A DNA stretch of 64,000 nt from Sambucus nigra (lineage: Eukaryota; Streptophyta; Magnoliopsida; Dipsacales; Adoxaceae): the NCBI GenBank assembly GCA_949130495.1, contig OX422218.1:46400823-46464822 (forward strand), written 5' to 3'. Below the pieces are notes generated by a model. It was not told the origin of the DNA. It ran no database searches and was given only the letters and a program-made list of their open reading frames with translations. Numbering within the stretch: the stretch's first letter is position 1; every line of letters begins with the position of its first letter. Shown here in pieces: positions 11,530-24,485 of the stretch. Position numbers and translations under genes: made by a program.

Positions 11530-12473
11530 TGATATGCCCCAAGTGTGACCTCGGCTCGGGGACATTAACCTCGGCCGAGATCGTGGTCGACATAGGACAA
11601 GGCATCAGCCCTCGGCCATAGCATCAACCCTCGGCCATAGCAAGGTTGGCCCAGGCCGACACTACCACCAGTCTCTCGAAGGGACATCGCATGCATCACA
11701 AGGATCAGCAGAATTCTCGTATACCTTGGAATGGCAACCTCGACCACATATAGGCCGAGCTCGCAAGAAGACACTAGTAACCTCATCAAGACATTAGTCG
11801 ATGCTCCAAACACGCCAGCTCAACCTCGGCTTAGGCCGACCTTGTCCATTGTCTTGGATAGGATTAAGCCGAGACCTCCATGGTAACCTCGGACTGAACG
11901 AGCATCTAGACTTACCAACCTCGGCCTATCCCAGGCCGAGGTCATACACCAAGCACAATAGCCGAGCATCTGTTGACATTTGGATAAGGGCACGTGGACA
12001 CATATCAGTTATAACAAGATTATTCCCCTACACGCGGGGAGAATATTTCGTCATCATTCTCTACTTGTGGCAGTGACATATGGCTTTCCCATATTGGTGA
12101 GGCAAACACACACATGCACATTACATGCATGGGGGGTACATTACACCCCCTAGGTACTATATATAGAGGTCATCCTCTACCTTGCAAAGGATCCGAAATT
12201 GGTAACCCTAGCTGAAATTATGTCTTATACACACAGAAGAGAGAGAAAGTGAGCTTATGTGTATTGTATCCATGGCCATCAATGCCTTATTACAGTGAGG
12301 TTATTCACACACAGTGGACATAGGCCAATTTAGGTTGAACCACTTATATTTTAGTGCTCTCTCCTCTTCTCCTCATCTCATTCTCCTACCTTTTACGTAA
12401 CTATGATGCCATTATTGTTCTTAGATTGAGCTTGAAAACACTTTACCTTGTGGTGCTAATTCTAGCATCATCA
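11530..12473 (+). repeat. 5' LTR of element C
   Basis: It runs from TGATATGCCCC to CATCATCA. The U3 part is rich in CCTCGGCC-type palindromes. A TATA box (CTATATATAG) lies near 12157. Relative to the right LTR it has an 18-bp tandem duplication around CCCTCGGCCATAGCA near 11620 and scattered substitutions. Confidence 0.9.
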
Positions 12474-12476
12474 TTT

Positions 12477-12494
12477 TGGCGCCGTCTGTGGGAA
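12477..12494 (+). other. Primer-binding site of element C
   Basis: TGGCGCCGTCTGTGGGAA begins four bases after the LTR end and is identical to the site of element A at 5089-5106. Confidence 0.85.
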
Positions 12495-12651
12495 GATATA
12501 GAAGCTATCTCTTCCTCTTCTCCAGCTTAACCTCACCGGAGACTCTGGTGGTGAACCAGGCACCACCCCTTGCATGGGGATGCTTCACCATTGAAAGAGG
12601 TCCTTTAAGGTACTAAGTTCATCTGATACTCAAGCTCTATAGTGTTAACAT

Positions 12652-13308
12652 ATGACACCAGAATTACCACCGCCTCTTCCGTCGCCTGGAGGTGGAGGGC
12701 CTAGTTCCAGTCAGGCGCCCCCAGTTCGAAATGGTGGAGGTAGCTGCAACCTTGAGGTCTTTAGCTGCAACACAACAAGCTATTCAGGAACAATTTGTAC
12801 AGCTCAGCCAAACTATGATGAGGCCACCTGCAGTCTCACCGGATATGATCACTCCGGCGGCTGTTCAGCCTCATCCTGATGCCAGGGGATCACCCCAGGC
12901 ACCAATGAAGGACCAGCCTGCACTCCAGCGGAGAAGGGACGTTGCTGACCCTAGGCGCTTGCGCTTGGGGAGGCAAGGAAACCCTTACCCAGAGGACAGG
13001 TAGGGCGATCTAGAGGCGGAAGAAGCCTTGGAAGACTGCTGGGAGACGTATGAGGTGACAAACAACATTGTACGACCTCTTCGGCAAAGTCAAGGTTATG
13101 TCGGCCGAAGAGGTGAAAAGGCTCAACAAAGAGGGTCAGCCTTTGATAGGTTGAGTAGAGGACCAGCCTTTGAGAGATTGGGCCCAGTGAATGACCTTAG
13201 ACAGATATTATCGAGATCAAGGAGCGCAGCAGGCTCTTGGAGAGGGAACAGGCAGGGTTGGCGAGATCAAGGCCGACACTATGAAAGAAGAGGTAGGGAA
13301 AAGGAAGA
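12652..13308 (+). pseudogene. Element C gag, N-terminal part only
   Basis: An ATG at 12652 opens a Pro/Gly-rich segment (MTPELPPPLPSPGGGG). A one-base shift within the next 80 bases leads into a second frame, readable from about 12692 to 13308, with a helix-rich stretch (AATLRSLAATQQAIQEQF) and then a long basic Arg/Gly/Gln-rich segment. One TAG at 13001 sits where Gln is likely. The frame stops at 13308, where LTR sequence of the tandem array begins within an Arg/Glu-rich run. The gag core domain, zinc knuckle, protease and most of RT are absent. The basic composition could suit RNA binding, but that is inference. Confidence 0.7.
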
Positions 13309-14460
13309 GCTAAAATCAATCTCCATAGCGCCCCAAAATCCGCGCTAACCTGCCACTAAAAGAAAATATGGGAAAGTACACAATACGACAGGAATGATGC
13401 TCAACAAATATTAGCGGCGAATAAAACGTAACAATACGAATACGAATATTCAAATCAAATAATTTAAATCTCATAAGAAATTATATCAATATAATTTCTC
13501 AACAACACATTAACCGGGTCACCAGGCCTCACCACCGTACTGCGCCTATGCATTCTTTTAGCATATCCGGAAAAAGGAATATTGGCGGGTGCCCAACCTC
13601 AGTGCCATATTAAAATCTCATGACAACATGCTCAACACCAAATATAATACCACATGAATCGAAATCAGATTCCAACAAATATTTCCAGATTTTCAAATGA
13701 ATTTATCAATTCAAATATGAGTCAATAATCATAAGAAAACAACGAGAATAATACACGCGAGATTTAAGGAGCATATTATGTAAAACCCCATACCTCAAAA
13801 TCATCACATAATTCAGCCTCAAAATCTAATCACACCATCACGTTCCTCTCGCAAAAATAATCAAATCTCGTTCTAGCCCAAACTCGAGAAAACACCAAAT
13901 AAGCTTTCAAATCTAAGGTTGAAATCTTGACTAAGTTTGGGGCTATGGTTTGTATACGAAAGGGAGTAATTTTGGAGAGGTTTTCGGGTAGAAAAGTTTG
14001 AGAAAAAGTGATTTTAAGAGCCAAGCCACGAATTTGTTGATATATAAAGGATTAAGAGTTTGATTTAGAAAAGAGTTCTAATCAGATACAAACACTAAAA
14101 ATTTTATTTCGCATGATTGGACCATTGGAATCGGTTGAAATTTTAGATTGTTGTAGCGAACGGCGAGACAGGACTGCTGACAAAAATTCATCTTGATCGG
14201 ACGGTCGGATTTCTAAAAATATTATTTTTACTAGAGAGTTTTATGTTCCGAGGACTCTTAGAGAGTTTTATGTTTTGAGGATTCTTCTAAATAATAAAAT
14301 TCAATTAAACCTCCATTTTAATTCCGATTTCGAAATCGTTTGAAATTCTCGCCTTTAAAAATAATAACCAACATATTTGGGCTATAAAAATAATTTTATC
14401 TCAAAATTTATTTTTCCTCTATATTTTGAAAATACCCCAAAAATTACGCGGGTCATTACA
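13309..14460 (-). repeat. Array LTR 1, truncated (1152 bp)
   Basis: It lacks about 275 bp at its 3' end (left side) and so has no GGTGTTACA terminus; it joins element C gag at 13308/13309. It shares with LTR 7 the variant TTCATCTTGATCGG, which differs from all inner copies. Confidence 0.9.
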
Positions 14461-14704
14461 TTTCCCCACTAACAATGGAATTTCGCCCTCGAAATTCGCC
14501 GAATACCTAACTCTCAAAAATCAGGCCAACAATCTCCAAAAATAATCTCATCACCCAAAAAACAATTTCTTCACATCTAATCTAGATGCCTAATGCAAAA
14601 CGATTCTCTAAAAATTTCTATCTCCAAATTCGTGCCACAAAAACGCAACAGACCCAAAATCCAAGACCCGAGGGTTGTCGTATACCTAAGCTCTGATACC
14701 ATTC
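14461..14704 (-). other. Array internal piece 1 (PBS and purine tract)
   Basis: This 244-bp piece has its PBS at 14690-14701 (TGGTATCAGAGC on minus) and its purine tract at 14461-14469. The equivalent pieces are 16132-16375, 17803-18046, 19474-19717, 21145-21388 and 22816-23059, each also 244 bp. No frame longer than a few codons is present beyond the pol-tail relic. Confidence 0.9.
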
Positions 14705-16131
14705 TGTAACACCCCTCCCGCCCGGGGAGAGCGAACGGAGAGCTACGCATCGATAAAACTAATCAAATCCACAAATAACAAAGTATAGAGCATCTAAAAA
14801 TCCCACAACAATAAAAGAGAACTACAAATCTCAAAACTCTTCAAATAAATACCAAGTCTCTCGAATTAATTACAACAATCTAACTATCTCGAAAATAAAA
14901 TAAATCTCCAAATGCTTTATACATCAAAATAATACAATCTTCTCATCTTGTATTAAAAATCTTCCCAAAATAATTCTCGCTAAAATCAATCTCCATAGCG
15001 CCCCAAAATCCGCGCTAACCTGCCACTAAAAGAAAATATGGGGAAGTACACAATACGACAGGAATGATGCACAACAAATATTATAGGCGAATAAAACGTA
15101 ACAATACGAATACGAATATTCAAATCAAATAATTCAAATCTCATAAGAAATTATATCAATATAATTTCTCAACAACACATTAACCGGGTCACCAGGCCTC
15201 ACCACCGTACTGCGCCTATGCATTCTTTTAGCATATCCGGAAAAGGGAATATTGGCGGGTGCCCAACCTCAGTGCCATATTAAAATCTCATGACAACATG
15301 CTCAACACCAAATATAATACCACATGAATCGAAATCAGATTCCAACAAATATTTCCAGATTTTCAAATGAATTTATCAATTCAAATATGAGTCAATAATC
15401 ATAAGAAAACAACGAGAATAATACTCGCGAGATTTAAGGAGCATATTAAGTAAAACCCCATACCTCAAAATCATCACATAATTCAGCCTCAAAATCTAAT
15501 CACACCATCACGTTCCTCTCGCAAAAATAATCAAATCTCGTTCTAGCCCAAACTCGAGAAAACACCAAATAAGCCTTCAAATCTAAGGTTGAAATCTTGA
15601 ATAAGTTTGGGGCTATGGTTTGTATATGAAAGGGAGTAATTTTGGAGAGGTTTTCGGGTTGAAAAGTTTGAGAAAAAGTGATTTTAAGAGCCAAGCCACG
15701 AATTTGTTGATATATAAAGGATTAAGAGTTTGATTTAGAAAAGAGTTCTAATCAGATATAAACACTAAAAATTTTATTTCGCATGATCGGACCATTGGAA
15801 TCGGTTGAAATTTTAGAATGTTGTAGCGAACGGCGAGACAGGATTGCTGACAAAAATTCAGCTTGATCGGACGGTCGGATTTCTAAAAATATTATTTTTA
15901 CTAGAGAGTTTTATGTTCCGAGGACTCTTAGAGAGTTTTATGTTTTGAGGATTCTTCTAAATAATAAAAATTCAATTAAACCTCCATTTTAATTCCGATT
16001 TCGAAATCGTTTGAAATTCTCGCCTTTAAAAATAATAACCAACATATTTGGGCTATAAAAATAATTTTATCTCAAAATTTATTTTTCCTCTATATTTTGA
16101 AAATACCCCAAAAATTACGTGGGTCATTACA
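14705..16131 (-). repeat. Array LTR 2 (1427 bp)
   Basis: Complete LTR. A TATA box (TTTATATATC on minus) lies near 15708-15718, just upstream of a 64-codon minus-strand frame that starts with TTG, not ATG. The plus-strand left end reads TGTAACACCCCTCCC. Confidence 0.9.
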
Positions 16132-16375
16132 TTTCCCCACTAACAATGGAATTTCGCCCTCGAAATTCGCCGAATACCTAACTCTAAAAAATCAGGCCAA
16201 CAATCTCCAAAAATAATCTCATCACCCAAAAAACAATTTCCTCACATCTAATCTAGATGCCTAATGCAAAACGATTCTCTAAAAATTTCTATCTCCAAAT
16301 TCGTGCCACAAAAACGCAACAGACCCAAAATCCAAGACCCGAGGGTTGTCGTATACCTAAGCTCTGATACCATTC

Positions 16376-17802
16376 TGTAAAACCCCGCTCGCCCGGGGAG
16401 AGCGAACGGAGCGCTACGCATCGATAAAACTAATCAAATCCACAAATAACAAAGTATAGAGCATCTAAAAATCCCACAACAATAAAAGAGAACTACAAAT
16501 ATCAAAACTCTTCAAATAAATACCAAGTCTCTCGAATTAATTACAACAATCTAACTATCTCGAAAATAAAATAAATCTCCAAATGCTTTATACATCAAAA
16601 TAATACAATCTTCTCATCTTGTATTAAAAATCTTCCCAAAATAATTCTCGCTAAAATCAATCTCCATAGCGCCCCAAAATCCGCGCTAACCTGCCACTAA
16701 AAGAAAATATGGGGAAGTACACAATACGACAGGAATGATGCACAACAAATATTATCGGCGAATAAAACGTAACAATACGAATACGAATATTCAAATCAAA
16801 TAATTCAAATCTCATAAGAAATTATATCAATATAATTTCTCAACAACATATTAACCGGGTCACCAGGCCTCACCACCGTACTGCGCCTATGCATTCATTT
16901 AGCATATCCGGAAAAAGGAATATTGGCGGGTGCCCAACCTCAGTGCCATATTAAAATCTCATGACAACATGCTCAACACCAAATATAATACCACATGAAT
17001 CGAAATCAGATTCCAACAAATATTTCCAGATTTTCAAATGAATTTATCAATTCAAATATGAGTCAATAATCATAAGAAAACAACGAGAATAATACTCGCG
17101 AGATTTAAGGAGCATATTAAGTAAAACCCCATACCTCAAAATCATCACATAATTCAGCCTCAAAATCTAATCACACCATCACGTTCCTCTCGCAAAAATA
17201 ATCAAATCTCGTTCTAGCCAAAACTCGTGAAAACACCAAATAAGCCTTCAAATCTAAGGTTGAAATCTTGAATAAGTTTGGGGCTATGGTTTGTATATGA
17301 AAGGGAGTAATTTTGGAGAGGTTTTCGGGTTGAAAAGTTTGAGAAAAAGTGATTTTAAGAGCCAAGCCACGAATTTGTTGATATATAAAGGATTAAGAGT
17401 TTGATTTAGAAAAGAATTCTAATCAGATACAAACACTAAATTTTTTATTTCGCATGATCGGATCATTGGAATCGGTTGAAATTTTAGATTGTTGTAGCGA
17501 ACGACGAGACAGGACTGCTGACAAAAATTCAGGTTGATCGGACGGTCGGATTTCTAAAAATATTATTTTTACTAGAGAGTTTTATGTTCCGAGGACTCTT
17601 AGAGAGTTTTATGTTTTTAGGATTCTTCTAAATAATAAAAATTCAATTAAACCTCCATTTTAATTCCGATTTCGAAATCGTTTGAAATTCTCGCCTTTAA
17701 AAATAATAACCAACAAATTTGGGCTATAAAAATAATTTTATCTCAAAATTTATTTTTCCTCTATATTTTGAAAATACCCCAAAAATTACGCGGGCCATTA
17801 CA
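16376..17802 (-). repeat. Array LTR 3 (1427 bp)
   Basis: Complete LTR with an altered terminus (plus-strand TGTAAAACCCC instead of TGTAACACCCC). It carries CAGGTTGATCGG and TGTTTTTAGG variants, shared respectively with LTR 6 and with LTRs 4 and 5. Confidence 0.9.
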
Positions 17803-18046
17803 TTTCCCCACTAACAATGGAATTTCGCCCTCGAAATTCGCCGAATACTTAACTCTCAAAAATCAGGTCAACAATCTCCAAAAATAATCTCATCACCCAA
17901 AAAACAATTTTCTCACATCTAATCTAGATGCCTAATGCAAAACGATTCTCTAAAAATTTCTATCTCCAAATTCGTGCCACAAAAACGCAACAGACCCAAA
18001 ATCCAAGACCCGAGGGTTGTCGTATAGCTAAGCTCTGATACCATTC

Positions 18047-19473
18047 TGTAACACCCCGCCCGCCCGGGGAGAGCGAACGGAGCGCTACGCATCGATAAAA
18101 CTAATCAAATCCACAAATAACAAAGTATAGAGCATCTAAAAATCCCACAACAATAAAAGAGAACTACAAATCTCAAAACTCTTCAAATAAATACCAAGTC
18201 TTTCGAATTAATTACAACAATCTAACTATCTCGAAAATAAAATAAATCTCCAAATGCTTTATACATCAAAATAATACAATCTTCTTATCTTGTATTAAAA
18301 ATCTTCGCAAAATAATCCTCGCTAAAATCAATCTCCATAGCGCCCCAAAATCCGCGCTAACCTGCCACTAAAAGAAAATATGGGGAAGTACACAATACGA
18401 CAGGAATGATGCTCAACAAATATTAGCGGCGAATAAAATGTAACAATACGAATACGAATATTCAAATCAAATAATTCAAATCTCATAAGAAATTATATCA
18501 ATATAATTTCTCAACAACACATTAACCGGGTCACCAGGCCTCACCACCGTACTGCGCCTATGCATTCTTTTAGCATATCCGGAAAAAGGAATATTGGCGG
18601 GTGCCCAACCTCAGTGCCATATTAAAATCTCATGACAACATGCTCAACACCAAATATAATACCACATGAATCGAAATCAGATTCCAACAAATATTTCCAG
18701 ATTTTCAAATGAATTTATCAATTCAAATATGAGTCAATAATCATAAGAAAACAACGAGAATAATACTCGCGAGATTTAAGGAGCCTATTAAGTAAAACCC
18801 CATACCTCAAAATCATCACATAATTCAGCCTCAAAATCTAATCACACCATCACGTTCCTCTCGCAAAAATAATCAAATCTCGTTCTAGCCCAAACTCGAG
18901 AAAACACCATATAAGCCTTCAAATCTAAGGTTGAAATCTTGAATAAGTTTGGGGCTATGGTTTGTATATGAAAGGGAGTAATTTTGGAGTGGTTTTCGGG
19001 TTGAAAAGTTTGAGAAAAAGTGATTTTAAGAGCCAAGCCACGAATTTGTTGATATATAAAGGATTAAGAGTTTGATTTAGAAAAGAGTTCTAATCAGATA
19101 CAAACACTAAAATTTTTATTTCGCATGATCGGACCATTGGAATCAGTTGAAATTTTAGATTGTTGTAGCGAACGGCGAGACAGGACTGCTGACAAAAATT
19201 CAGCTTGATCGGACGGTCGGATTTCTAAAAATATTATTTTTACTAGAGAGTTTTATGTTCCGAGGACTCTTAGAGAGTTTTATGTTTTTAGGATTCTTCT
19301 AAATAATCAAAATTCAATTGAACCTCCATTTTAATTCCGATTTCTAAATCGTTTGAAATTCTCGCCTTTAAAAATAATAACCAACATATTTGGGCTATAA
19401 AAATAATTTTATCTCAAAATTTATTTTTCCTCTATATTTTGAAAATACCCCAAAAATTACGCGGGTCATTACA
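18047..19473 (-). repeat. Array LTR 4 (1427 bp)
   Basis: Complete LTR with canonical termini on both sides. It shares TGTTTTTAGG with LTRs 3 and 5 and CAGCTTGATCGG with LTRs 2 and 5. Confidence 0.9.
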
Positions 19474-19717
19474 TTTCCCCACCAACAATGGAATTTCGCC
19501 CTCGAAATTCGCCGAATACCTAACTCTCAAAAATCAGGCCAACAATCTCCAAAAATAATCTCATCACCCAAAAAACAATTTCCTCACATCTAATCTAGAT
19601 TCTTAATGCAAAACGATTCTCTAAAAATTTCTATCTCCAAATTCGTGCCACAAAAACGCAACAGACCCAAAATCCAAGACCCGAGGGTTGTCGTATACCT
19701 AAGCTCTGATACCATTC

Positions 19718-21144
19718 TGTAACACCCCGCCCGCCCGGGGAGAGCGAACGGAGCGCTACGCATCGATAAAACTAATCAAATCCACAAATAACAAAGTATA
19801 GAGCATCTAAAAATCCCACAACAATAAAAGAGAACTACAAATCTCAAGACTCTTCAAATAAATACCAAGTCTCTGGAATTAATTACAACAATCTAACTAT
19901 CTCGAAAATAAAATAAATCTCCAAATGCTCTATACATCAAAATAATACAATCTTCTGATCTTGTATTAAAAATCTTCCCAAAATAATTCTCGCTAAAATC
20001 AATCTCCATAGAGCCCCAAAATCCGCGCTAACCTGCCACTAAAAGAAAATATGGGGAAGTACACAATACGACAGGAATGATGCTCAACAAATATTAGCGG
20101 CGAATAAAACGTAACAATACGAATACGAATATTCAAATCAAATAATTCAAATCTCATAAGAAATTATATCAATATAATTTCTCAACAACACATTAACCGG
20201 GTCACCAGGCCTCACCACCATACTGCGCCTATGCATTCTTTTAGCATATCCGGAAAAAGGAATATTGGCGGGTGCCCAACCTCAGTGCCATATTAAAATC
20301 TCATGACAATATGCTCAACACCAAATATAATACCACATGAATCGAAATCAGATTCCAACAAATATTTCCAGATTTTCAAATGAATTTATCAATTCAAATA
20401 TGAGTCAATAATCATAAGAAAACAACGAGAATAATACTCGCGAGATTTAAGGAGCATATTAAGTAAAACCCCATACCTCAAAATCATCACATAATTCAGC
20501 CTCAAAATCTAATCACACCATCACGTTCCTCTCGCAAAAATAATCAAATCTCGTTCTAGCCCAAACTCGAGAAAACACCAAATAAGCCTTCAAATCTAAG
20601 GTTGAAATCTTGAATAAGTTTGGGGCTATGGTTTGTATATGAAAGGGAGTAATTTTGGAGAGGTTTTCGGGTTGAAAAGTTTGAGAAAAAGTGATTTTAA
20701 GAGCCAAGCCACGAATTTGTTGATATATAAAGGATTAAGAGTTTGATTTAGAAAAGAGTTCTAATCAGATACAAACACTAAAATTTTTATTTCGCATGAT
20801 CGGACCATTGAAATCGGTTGAAATTTTAGATTGTTGTAGCGAACGGCGAGACAGGACTGCTGACAAAAATTCAGCTTGATCGGATGGTCGGATTTCTAAA
20901 AATATTATTTTTACTAGAGAGTTTTATGTTCCGAGGACTCTTAGAGAGTTTTATGTTTTTAGGATTCATCTAAATAATAAAAATTCAATTAAACCTCCAT
21001 TTTAATTCCGATTTCGAAATCGTTTGAAATTCTCGCCTTTAAAAATAATAACCAACATATTTGGGCTATGAAAATAATTTTATCTCAAAATTTATTTTTC
21101 CTCTATATTTTGAAAATACCCCCAAAATTACGCGGGTTATTACA
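19718..21144 (-). repeat. Array LTR 5 (1427 bp)
   Basis: Complete LTR with a canonical left end. Its right end reads GGGTTATTACA, as in LTR 7, rather than GGGTCATTACA. Confidence 0.9.
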
Positions 21145-21388
21145 TTTCCCCACTAACAATGGAATTTCGCCCTCGAAATTCGTCGAATACCTAACTCTAA
21201 AAAATCAGGCCAACAATCTCCAAAAATAATCTCATCACCCAAAAAACAATTTCCTCACATCTAATCTAGATTCCTAATGCAAAACGATTCTCTAAAAATT
21301 TCTATCTCCAAATTCGTGCCACAAAAACGCAACAGACCCAAAATCCAAGACCCGAGGGTTGTCGTATACCTAAGCTCTGATACCATTC

Positions 21389-22815
21389 TGTAACACCCCG
21401 CCCGCCCGGAGAGAGCGAACGGAGCGCTACGCATCGATAAAACTAATCAAATCAACAAATATCAAAGTATAGAGCATCTAAAAATCGCACAACAATAAAA
21501 GAGAACTACAAATCTCAAATCTCTTCAAATAAATACCAAGTCTCTCGAATTAATTACAACAATCTAACTATCTCGAAAAAAAAATAAATCTCCAAATGCT
21601 CTATACATCAAAATAATACAATCTTCTCATCTTGTATTAAAAATCTTCCCAAAATAATCCTCGCTAAAATCAATCTCCATAGCGCCCCAAAATCCGCGCT
21701 AACCTGCCACTAAAAGAAAATATGGGGAAGTACACAATACGACAGGAATGATGCTCAACAAATATTAGCGGCGAATAAAACGTAACAATACGAATACGAA
21801 TATTCAAATCAAATAATTCAAATCTCATAAGAAATTATATCAATATAATTTCTCAACAACACATTAACCGGGTCACCAGGCCTCACCACCGTACCGCGCC
21901 TATGCATTCTTTTAGCATATTCCGAAAAAGGAATATTGGCGGGTGCCCAACCTCAGTGCCATATTAAAATCTCATGAGAACATGCTCAACACCAAATATA
22001 ATACCACATGAATCGAAATCAGATTCCAACAAATATTTCCAGATTTCAAAATGAATTTATCAATTCAAATATGAGTCAATAATCATAAGAAAACAACGAG
22101 AATAATACTCGCGAGATTTAAGGAACATATTATGTAAAACCCCATACCTCAAAATCATCACATAATTCAGCCTCAAAATCTAATCACACCATCACGTTCC
22201 TCTCGCAAAAATAATCAAATCTCGTTCTAGCCCAAACTCGAGAAAACACCAAATAAGCCTTCAAATCTAAGGTTGAAATCTTGAATAAGTTTGGGGCTAT
22301 GGTTTGTATATGAAAGGGAGTAATTTTGGAGAGGTTTTCGGGTTGAAAAGTTTGAGAAAAAGTGATTTTAAGAGCCAAGCCATGAATTTGTTGATATATA
22401 AAGGATTAAGAGTTTGATTTAGAAAAGAGTTCTAATCAGATACAAACACTAAAAATTTTATTTCGCATGATCGGACCATTGGAATCGCTTGAAATTTTAG
22501 TATGTTGTAGCGAACGGCGAGACATGACTGCTGACAAAAATTCAGGTTGATCGGACGGTCGGATTTCTAAAAATATTATTTTTACTAGAGAGTTTTATGT
22601 TCCGAGGACTCTTAGAGAGTTTTATGTTTTGAGAACTCTTCTAAATAATAAAAATTCAATTAAAACTCCATTTTAATTCCGATTTCTAAATCGTTTGAAA
22701 TTCTCACCTTTAAAAATAATAACCAATATATTTGGGAAATAAAAATAATTTTATCTCAAAATTTATTTTTCCTCTATATTTTGAAAATACCCCAAAAATT
22801 ACGCTGGTTAATACA
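21389..22815 (-). repeat. Array LTR 6 (1427 bp)
   Basis: Complete LTR. The right end has mutated to CTGGTTAATACA and the adjacent purine tract is also changed. It shares TTTTAGTATGTTG and TAAAACTCC with LTR 7 only. Confidence 0.9.
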
Positions 22816-23059
22816 CTTCCCCACTAACAATGGAATTTCGCCCTCGAAATTCGCCGAATACCTAACTCTCAAAAATCAGGCCAACAATCTCCAAAAATAA
22901 TCTCATCACCCAAAAAATAATTTCCTCACATCTAATCTAGATGCCTAATGCAAAACGATTCTCTAAAAATTTCTATCTCCAAATTCGTGCCACAAAAACG
23001 CAACAGACCCAAAATCCAAGACCCGAGGGTTGTCGTATACCTAAGCTCTGATACCATTC

Positions 23060-24485
23060 TGTAACACCCCGCCCGCCCGGGGAGAGTGAACGGAGCGCTA
23101 TGCATCGATAAAACTAATCAAATCCACAAGTAACAAAGTATAGAGCATCTAAAAATCCCACAACAATAAAAGAGAACTACAAATCTCAAAACTCTTCAAA
23201 TAAATACCAAGTCTCTCAAATTAATTACAACAATCTAACTATCTCGAAAATAAAATAAATCTCCAAATGCTTTATACATCAAAATAATACAATCTTCTCA
23301 TCTTGTATTAAAAATCTTCCCAAAATAATCCTCGCTAAAATCAATCGCCATAGCGCCCCAAAATCCGCGCTAACCTGCCACTAAAAGAAAATATGGGGAA
23401 GTACACAATACGACAGGAATGATGCTCAACAAATATTAGCGGCGAATAAAACGTAACAATATGAATACGAATATTCAAATCAAATAATTCAGATATCATA
23501 AGCAATTATATCAATATAATTTCTCAACAACACATTAACCGGGTCACCAGGCCTCACCACCGTACTGCGCCTATGCATTCTTTTAGCATATCCGGAAAAA
23601 GGAATATTGGCGGGTGCCCAACCTCAGTGCCATATTAAAATCTCATGACAACATGCTCAACACCAAATATAATAACACATGAATCGAAATCAGATTCCAA
23701 CAAATATTTCCAGATTTCCAAATGAATTTATCAATTCAAATATGCGTTAATAATCATAAGAAAACAACGAGAATAATACTCGCGAGATTTAAGGAGCATA
23801 TTATGTAAAACCCCATACCTCAAAATCATCACATAATTCAGCCTCAAAATCTAATCACACCATCACGTTCCTCTCGCAAAAATAATCAAATCTCGTTCTA
23901 GCCCAAACTCGAGAAAACACCAAATAAGCCTTCAAATCTAAGGTTGAAATCTTGAATAAGTTTGGGGCTATGGCTTGTATATGAAAGGGAGTAATTTTGG
24001 AGAGGTTTTCTGGCTGAAAAGTTTGAGAAAAAGTGATTTTATGAGCCAAGCCACGAATTTGTTGATATATAAAGGATTAAGAGTTTGATTTAGAAAAGAG
24101 TTCTAATGAGATACAAACACTAAAAATTTTATTTCGGATGATCGGACCATTGGAATCTCTTGAAATTTTAGTATGTTGTAGCGAACGGCGAGACAGGACC
24201 GCTGACAAAATTCATCTTGATCGGACGGTCGGATTTCTAAAAATATTATTTTTACTAGAGAATTTTATGTTCCGAGGACTCTTAGAGAGTTTTATGTTTT
24301 GAGGACTCTTCTAAATAATAAAAATTCAATTAAAACTCCATTTTAATTATGATTTCGAAATCGTTTGAAATTCTCGCCTTTAAAAATAATAACCAACATA
24401 TTTGGGCAGTAAAAATAATTTTATCTCAAAATTTATTTTTCCTCTATATTTTGAAAATACCCCAAAAATTACGCGGGTTATTACA
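23060..24485 (-). repeat. Array LTR 7 (1426 bp), outer 5' LTR
   Basis: Complete LTR whose outer end GGGTTATTACA abuts TNP2 coding sequence at 24486 without extra bases, as expected for an original integration site. It shares one variant with the truncated outermost LTR 1 and others with LTR 6. Confidence 0.9.

Larger units (their letters stand above)
13309..24485 (-). mobile_element. Tandem array of a mini LTR retrotransposon (7 LTRs, 6 internal pieces)
   Basis: The period is 1670-1671 bp. Each period consists of a 1427-bp LTR and a 244-bp internal piece. On the minus strand each LTR starts TGTAATGACCCGCG and ends GGGGTGTTACA. It is followed by three bases (GAA) and TGGTATCAGAGCTTA, a 12-base match to the initiator-tRNA-Met primer site. 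At the other end of the internal piece lie a pol-tail relic (GGCGAATTTCGAGGGCGAAA) and a purine tract (GTGGGGAAA). The element thus keeps everything needed in cis for reverse transcription and nothing coding, as in TRIM elements but with far longer LTRs. Its relatives are gypsy elements of the Del/Tekay type. Adjacent units share single LTRs. The right end is a clean LTR end inside the CACTA-1 TNP2 gene; the left end is truncated. Confidence 0.92.

Noticed and set aside
13830..14024. Seven copies of a 64-codon minus-strand frame (one per array LTR)
   Set aside because: It begins with TTG, has no ATG, and is conserved no better than the LTR around it; mentioned as a finding but not called as a gene.
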